Below are positions 58,325 through 64,000 of a stretch of DNA of 64,000 bases, in pieces. The DNA comes from Pogonophryne albipinna (lineage: Eukaryota > Chordata > Actinopteri > Perciformes > Artedidraconidae). The stretch spans positions 2,820,531 to 2,884,530 of the forward strand of contig CM053251.1 of NCBI GenBank assembly GCA_028583405.1. The letters are read 5' to 3'. The notes under the pieces were generated by a model that was not told the DNA's origin, made no database searches, and saw only the letters and a program-made list of their open reading frames with translations. The number at the start of each line of letters is the position of its first letter. The stretch's first letter is position 1. A program made the translations under genes and the position numbers.

Positions 58325-58490
58325 TTAGTTCTGAAAAAACAGTCCACCACAGTGGCAAAGGGCAGTGCACTGAATTGCTGCCTTGACACATTTGCACTGT
58401 CCACTGCACCCCTTTTTGCATCCACAGCGGAGGAGTTCACAACAGGCCTGTGTCGCTTCTGGTAATGTGGTCCAGTAAACTTCCCCAAAT
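58325..58490 (-). pseudogene. Orphan CXC-type cysteine-rich module
   Basis: The minus-strand frame reads FGEVYWTTLPEATQACCELL, followed by CGCKKGCSGQCKC and, after VKAAIQ, CTALCHCGG, then stops at 58325. The spacing C-x-C-x3-C-x3-C-x-C-x6-C-x3-C-x-C resembles the zinc-binding CXC (tesmin/TSO1-like) repeats and cysteine-rich tails of some mobile-element proteins. No start or preceding exon was identified. It may be the last exon of a decayed element or a neighbour of the recombinase gene. Confidence 0.55.
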
Positions 58491-58636
58491 ATTGAAATAA
58501 TAATAACAATAATCCTTAGATCTCACATTTCAAGTATACAAGTAAAAAGTGTGAGTCTTTACACAAATCTTGGCAACATTTATTTTTTTAACAAAAAGGA
58601 AAGTCGAGACAAAATTGAGTCCATCATACAGCCTTC

Positions 58637-58860
58637 CTATTTTGGCTGAATTTGTCTTTTGTATGCTGTGATACGGTTGTGAACATAAAACTTTAAGGTC
58701 TGCCAATCCCGATGTTTAAGAGCTATTGGTTCTGCCTTTAAACATTTCTCGCAGTCGCTCTTCCCTGGCACAAGACAAGAAGTAATAAATCGACTCATGT
58801 GTTTATGAACTGCCTGGGTCTCTGTCTTTGTCCAGGGCACTCTTTTCTGAGCAGCTTTAC
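58637..58860 (-). pseudogene. Tyrosine-recombinase-like gene, last exon
   Basis: After an acceptor (ctgctcacttacag before 58860) the exon encodes AAQKRVPWTKTETQAVHKHM, then FITSCLVPGKSDCEKCLKAE and LKHRDWQTLKFYVHNRITAY, and stops at 58637. It joins in phase to the exon at 60145-60275 (AAA G / GT AAA). The compact W-rich, Myb-like segment may be a DNA-binding tail like the one that follows Crypton recombinases. The exon itself is open, but the gene is broken upstream. Confidence 0.65.
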
Positions 58861-59585
58861 CTGTAAGTGAGCAGAAAAAACATTTGTCAATTAAACAAAA
58901 AGGCAATGTGTAAGCTATAATTCCTCTGTGCATTCACTTAATTGGGTAATTGCAGTCACTGATTGGATAGGTGCCCCTTATGACCAATCACAGACTATGG
59001 CCTGTATTTTCACAAGATGAGCAAACTATATTATTCAACAAATATAGCCTAACAAATATAATCCAGGTTACAAGCAACACACCTGCTGCAGCCAAAGGCA
59101 GGAAGGGACGCTGGTCAAAATAGCAGACTATGTGAAGACCTAAATTGCCATGCTCATCACTATTTAATTACCAAGGAATGAGTATAGAAGACAACAGTTA
59201 CTATTGTGTGTTCCCTTTATATTAACAAATGTCATTATTTCAGCTGAAACCCCCTGCAGAGTTAAACAGTCTGCAGCAACAAAAGGCAAACTGCTGTATA
59301 CAGTCTGCAGGACTGTAAACGTACAACTACACTTTGTCGCACCTGCAACATATGAATCATACTTTGTAGTACAGGCCTCTGGAGTCTCCAAAAGTTATGT
59401 GGAGCTGGTATAATGAGTAAATTATTAATGCTAATAAAAAATAAAAATTGTATTTGAGTTAATAACATTGCCATGTGTCGTTTTTTGTGCACCCGTTATA
59501 AATGGGTGTGATTGAAACTACTGCACAAAAGTGTGTCCGCTAACTTCAAGCCACACATACAGTATATATATGCCACCATCTATAG

Positions 59586-59998
59586 CAGGGGTGCCCACAC
59601 TTTTTCAGCTTGAGAGCTACTTTTAAAATGACCAAGTCAAAATGATCTACCTACATAAAAAATGCTAAACATATATTTATTTATATATACTGAGTATACC
59701 TTATGTTGGTGTACCTTGCATAACTGCATGAACCCGTATGGCACAATACAACTCCATACATTTTTGGTCTTTACGTCAATTTTATACCCTTTCTTTAGTA
59801 GAATTGTATAAATTGGAAGGCTAACTAGGTAATCAGCTCGCCGGTGAACTGCGTGTTAGAAAAGATCTCAGACTGGCTTACCTGTACGTCAATCAAGTGG
59901 CAAATGCCAAAGTAAGGATGGATGATAGGCTAACTATTTTTTCAATGCCATGCGATCTACCCACACTACCTTTGAGATCAACGTATTGAGCACCCCTG
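59586..59998. mobile_element. hAT MITE in recombinase-gene intron
   Basis: 413 bp starting CAGGGGTGCCCACACTTTTT and ending TTGAGCACCCCTG, with the perfect 8-bp duplication ATCTATAG at 59578-59585 and 59999-60006. No transposase. The CAGGGGTG ends are common in vertebrate hAT elements. Confidence 0.9.
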
Positions 59999-60144
59999 AT
60001 CTATAGCATATCAATATCTTCCACTTAAGCTGTTGTCCAGAGCATCAGCAGTTTAAAGAGTGCAAAAGGGAAGATTGATATATTTTCCGACCAATTTCTG
60101 CCAAATGTAAAATAATATAATTAAAAGAACATTGTAAAATGTAC

Positions 60145-60275
60145 CTTTTGAAGCATGTCTTACAGCATGGACTTCAGGCGATTCCTGTCCCTCTGCTGTT
60201 GGCAATCTGGGTCCCTTCAGGTTCTGTGGGATTGTATTCCCCTCAGTAGGTAGAATAGTCTCCTCTGTTGGGTTT
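60145..60275 (-). pseudogene. Recombinase-like gene, penultimate exon
   Basis: Bounded by ttttgtag (acceptor) and AAAG/gtac (donor). The open frame reads NPTEETILPTEGNTIPQNLK, then LPTAEGQESPEVHAVRHASK. A low-complexity linker with no domain. Its start phase does not match the preceding exon as I read it, another sign of decay or of a missed splice site. Confidence 0.5.
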
Positions 60276-60560
60276 CTACAAAACTAAAAGCACTTGATTA
60301 CCTTTACTGGTAGAAATACTGATAATATTGGAGGAAATTTGATTCACACTTGGAAAGAAAGAAACAACTTTTTCCCACTTTCCATGAACTGGTCCTATTG
60401 TCTAGTGATACTGCAATTGTAAGCAAACTAAAGTGCTTATGCAGACAAAGAGAAAAAGACAGAACAACAAATCCAAAATAAAACGACTGCTAAACTATTT
60501 TTGTGAATATTTATAAACTGAAGCACTTATTTTTTCGACATTAAATTACTACCAACAAAC

Positions 60561-60647
60561 CATCAACGGCAGAAGCATAGTTTCCTTCCTCTATTTTCCC
60601 GTTCCCTTCTTCTTCTTCATCATCATCATCACTACCGAGAACTCTTT
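60561..60647 (-). pseudogene. Recombinase-like gene, acidic exon
   Basis: Between tctcacaacag and the donor gtttgt, the frame encodes ERVLGSDDDDEEEEGNGKIE and EEGNYASAVD. It joins the preceding exon in phase (PD/ERVLG). An acidic linker; function unknown. Confidence 0.5.
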
Positions 60648-60734
60648 CTGTTGTGAGATATAACGAGTACAGGTTAAACACGGTGAAGCAATTAGAATAA
60701 TGAAAAAAAAACATACTGAAACAACTAACATACC

Positions 60735-63375
60735 ATCTGGCCCTATTGTGATTTCATCCAAGTTCTTCCATGAAACTCTGCTAATCTCCCTTGCTCAGTG
60801 CCATTAGAATTTTGCTGATCTTGGCAAGTTGAAGCGTCTTCTCCGGTAATCGATAGAATTCACGAGGAATTCTAATATCGTGACCAAGAAAGTTGGCCAG
60901 CTGGTCCATTTCTGTGTCTGTTCATGTTCAGCACGGGGAAAGGATTGCAGCATGCTTTCTGAGTCTGGTCGATGTCAGTGACTTTGGACACTTAGCACCA
61001 CATGTTTTTGCAAAGCCACGTATGCAGTCTGAACCACAGAAATGTGTCATAGCTGTAGGTCTTGCAAACATATATGCATTGTCTTTTAGAACCCCACAAT
61101 CCTCTCTATACTTCACTAGGAGTTCTAATGCGCACAGGCATTTTCGGAGTCAGAAGAATTGGAACTGGTCTGCCTCGCTTTCCCATGATGACAATCCTTG
61201 AGAAATGTCTGCACAGTTTTTTTTTCCACTTCAGAGAGTGCCCAGTCCACATCCTCGTGGGGATCAGAAGTGTCCCTTGACAGAAATGCAGTCAGCGGCA
61301 TGCTTGCTACTTCTCCTTCCCTGCGTCGATTGAAGAGGATAATCTGTGTTAAAACACACCTTTGCCAGTTCCGTCCAGGACTTTGTAGAAGGTGTTCCAG
61401 ATAGTTGACTGCTGCACTCATCTTGCATTGCACTGAGAAACTGATGCATTTTTTGAACATCCTCAGTGAATGGCATAAGAGTGGGAACATTCCATTTCGA
61501 TTCAGCAATGTTCCTTAAAGCCGTTGAAGAAATCATCTCGTTCCATTTCTCACTGTGAACTTGTTGAAATTCTGTGGCCTTTCTCACAAGTTCATGATTG
61601 TTAGTTATTAACCCCTGAACTTTCAACAGTTTGCTGACCTTGACCAGCGCATGACCAAGTTTGTTTGCAAGGGATGGAATCTGAAATGTTCCAGTTCCAC
61701 TATCATAGCCACAAGTGACTTTAACAGCTCTGACCATCTCCAAGTACTTCTTAGGATTAATGAAATCCTCCAGTTTTTTTAGACTGGTGACCTTTCTGCC
61801 ATTGTGAATTAACCGTCCCAATTCTCTCATCTTCTCCCTTACATTGTGTTGGTTTTTGGTGGAATTACCACCTTTGTTCAACAAGTCCTGCCCAAGATCA
61901 GTGATGACATGGTCACTTTTAATGATATTTGTGATGGGATCAGCATTCATTGAACAAATCACTCCCCACAATTGTTTTGAAATCTGTGCAGGCACAGGCC
62001 CTGTGTATGTACATATTGACTGGACGCGATTCTTTCCAGGTTTGTGGGCAACCGATTTGGGTTTGCGTGTGCATGTGCGTATGTGTCGCCACAAGACCTT
62101 TCTGTTGAAAAGGCCTAGGCAATATTTACAAGGAATAAACTCATTCCCCTTTGCCTGATGAGTCGGTCTTTTAAACGGTACTAGTTCCCCATTCCCAGAC
62201 TCCATGACGGCAGCATTGTGAGCATAGTTGCCTCTGTTGCGGATGTAATCCAATTGATGTCTTCTCTCCTTTGACCTCTTTGGAAAGCTAAGGGCTTTAG
62301 CTACATCTGCTTTGTCTTCATGGGCTTTTTCTAGATGCCTTGCCATTTTCGCACAAGGCCTACTACAATAAAGGCAATAGTGTCTCTTGTTGTAGACTCT
62401 AATACCATCTTTTTTTTGGGAGGCACCAACAACAATGCTCTCATGCGTGTCCTGACTTGAACATTGTTCTTTTTCTCCACTGTCTCCAAATGTCATCTGG
62501 TCGGGCACTGTGTAATCGCAGGCTGGGACATTCAATGAATCAGCCGGAGACTGCCGTTTCCTTCCTGTTTGATAGCGTGTATCACCATCACTTTCTGTTA
62601 TGGCATCTGGAATCTGTGCAGGCACAGGCCCTGTGTATGTACGCATTGACTGGACGCAATTCTCTCCAGGTTTCTGGGCAACCGGTTTGCGTTTGCATGT
62701 GCGTATGTGTCGCCACAAGACCTTTCTGTTGAAAAGGCCTAGGCAATATTCGCATGGAATAAACTCATTCCCCTTTGCCTGTTGAGTCGGTCTTTTAAAC
62801 GGTACTAGTTCCCCATTCCCAGACTCCATGACGGCAGCATTGTGAGCATAGTTGCCTCTGTTGCGGATGTAATCCAATTGATGTCTTCTCTCCTTCGACC
62901 TCTTTGGAAAGCTAAGGGCTTTAGCTACATCTGCTTTGTCTTCATGGACTTTTTCTAGATGCCTTGCCATTTTCGCACAAGGCCTACTACAATAAAGGCA
63001 ATACTGTCTCTTGTTGTAGACTCTAATACCATCTTTTTTTTGGGAAGCAGCAACAACAATGCTCTCATGTATGTCCTGACTTGAACATTGTTCTTTTTCT
63101 CCACTGTCTCCAAATGTCATCTGGTGACAAGACTGCCGTTTCCTTCCTGTTTGATAGCGAGTATCACCATCACTTTCTGTCATGGCATCTGTGCAGGGTT
63201 CTTCTGCTCCTGGTGGTCCCGAGTCTGGTGGTGTACTATCACTATTAATTGAAAAAAAAATATTTTCCAGGGTTTTTGTGAGGCTGGAATCACTGTCAAA
63301 CTCATCCCCACTCCCAGAGATATCACTGCTGGAATCGTACAGTTCATCGGGTTCCTCTAGATTTGTGTCCTTTAT
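60735..63375 (-). pseudogene. Tyrosine recombinase (Crypton-like), main exon, frameshifted
   Basis: The exon starts after gttcatttttag at 63375 with an acidic leader (EEPDELYDSSSDISGSGDEF). Two near-identical zinc-finger modules follow (62611-63190 and 61981-62610), each with CLYCSRPCAKMARHLEKVH or its variant and a C2HC unit (CEYCLGLFNRKVLWRHIRTC). A helical region then leads to a recombinase core: ILFNRRREGE (first catalytic Arg), TSTRLRKHAA (second Arg/His region) and LGHDIRIPREFYRLPEKT (His and Tyr nucleophile). The frame is open from 63375 to 61264 but breaks near 61355, 61168, 61130, 60947, 60935 and 60800. The catalytic signature survives only across these breaks. It would join DNA ends by a 3'-phosphotyrosine intermediate. 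The Crypton assignment is by architecture, not by search. Confidence 0.7.
61981..63190 (-). repeat. Tandem duplication of zinc-finger module
   Basis: 61981-62610 and 62611-63190 are direct repeats with a period of 630 bp (210 codons), differing at scattered single bases. The outer copy lacks 48 bp that encode SPADSLNVPACDYTVP in the inner copy. The duplication keeps the frame and so doubles the domain. It also includes the linker TYTGPVPAQIPDAITESDGD. Confidence 0.9.
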
Positions 63376-63572
63376 CTAAAAATGAACACAGAAACAGATG
63401 TCGTTTAAACAGCATTCAAATTGTGCTTCTGGAAAACTGTTCCAATCTGTAGATAATGAAAATATATTTTAAGGCATTATACTGTTTGCAATTAACAGTA
63501 TATAGTTAAAACACTTTTTTTTTCAGAGTATGAAACTGAATCTTACTCCCAGCATAAGGCTGTTGTGCTGTC
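63376..63572. other. Intron of recombinase-like gene
   Basis: No feature seen. Any earlier exon of the recombinase-like gene must lie further right or outside the window. Confidence 0.4.
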
Positions 63573-63775
63573 GGGGAGGCGTGTGGCGCAGTGGGTTAGT
63601 GCACTGATCTTCGAACCAGGGGATAGCAAGTTCGAGTCCCACTGCAGTCAGCATGTCGTTGTGTTCCTGGGCAAGACACTTCACCCCAAATTGCTCCTGT
63701 GGGGATTGTCCACAGTATTGAGTATGTAAGTCGCTTTGGATAAAAGCGGCTAACAAGTGACATGTAATGTGAAGT
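63573..63775 (+). mobile_element. tRNA-derived SINE with L2-type tail
   Basis: The head has a perfect box A, TGGCGCAGTGGG (63584-63595), and box B AGTTCGAGTCC (63629-63639, 10 of 11), so it can recruit RNA polymerase III. The body contains gttcctgggcaagacacttc, a common fish SINE core. The tail tgtaagtcgctttggataaa is identical to that of the L2 at 22940, suggesting that L2 reverse transcriptase mobilised it. Confidence 0.88.
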
Positions 63776-64000
63776 TATTGTGGGAGGTTGGTAATGCTTT
63801 ATTTGCGATGGAACTCGAAAACCTCTTAAAACAAAACTTTAACATAATCACCAAAACACCAGTAAGAAATAACTGCATTGTTTATGTTTTCATCTTTTGA
63901 AAGCTTAAAATTCTGAAATAATTATTAATCGTTAAAAAACATTTTTTTTATATTGGTCAGCATTATCATCTTTTGTGATATTCAATATTTACGAGTTATC
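63776..64000. other. AT-rich window edge
   Basis: Nothing recognised. Confidence 0.4.

Noticed and set aside
59586..59998. Intron-resident structured RNA suggested by inverted ends
   Set aside because: The perfect 8-bp flanking duplication and CAGGGGTG ends explain it as a hAT MITE.

Overview
The window looks like repeat-rich nuclear DNA of a bony fish, most likely a percomorph teleost (inference). It holds L2-type LINEs, a chromodomain Ty3/Gypsy element, a BEL/Pao element, hAT, Tc1, TTAA-flanked (piggyBac-like) and PIF/Harbinger DNA transposons, a tRNA-derived SINE, microsatellites, spliced genes with GT/AG introns and one 1000-N assembly gap. Nothing bacterial, viral-genomic or CRISPR-like is present. 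The best supported host gene is a two-exon C2H2 zinc-finger gene on the minus strand (exon 1 at 12022-12214, exon 2 at 2793-3799), of the fish type with a short coiled-coil first exon and an acidic linker before the fingers.

Layout. 1-1492: GC-rich DNA with a 54-bp palindrome and a 377-bp tandem repeat. 1493-6404: copy A of a segmental duplication, holding the last zinc-finger exon, a Tc1 fragment and a TTAA-flanked element nested in it. 6444-11350: an L2 LINE, an L2 fragment and a hAT 3' end, all inside the zinc-finger gene's intron. 12022-12560: first exon and promoter. 12866-14817: three nested DNA elements. 18187-23320: a second L2 with a hAT MITE inside it, flanked by ~250-bp inverted arms. 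23776-24523: another hAT MITE. 25582-31900: a possible small two-exon host transcript whose intron carries a complete Gypsy element (26002-31378). 32336-34495: LINE debris and a 210-bp MITE. 34978-45860: copy B of the duplication, with a decayed zinc-finger pseudogene and a 6.4-kb BEL/Pao element. 45862-49358: a LINE 3' end broken by another LINE and by a piggyBac element, ending at the gap. 50359-57529: LINE, hAT, Harbinger and piggyBac-like pieces. 58325-63375: a multi-exon tyrosine-recombinase (probably Crypton-derived) pseudogene with a duplicated zinc-finger module, preceded by an orphan cysteine-rich CXC module. 63573-63775: a SINE.

How it fits together. Most bases are mobile elements inserted into one another, and several insertions can be ordered because target-site duplications and paralogous empty sites survive. 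Tc1 came first, then the TTAA element inside it, then the duplication that copied both with the zinc-finger exon, then BEL/Pao and a 775-bp element into copy B only. The Gypsy element is the youngest: its LTRs differ at about three positions, gag and pol are open, and it shows a candidate GGGAAAA -1 frameshift site and a candidate self-priming site. All family names rest on recognising motifs by eye; no database search was possible.
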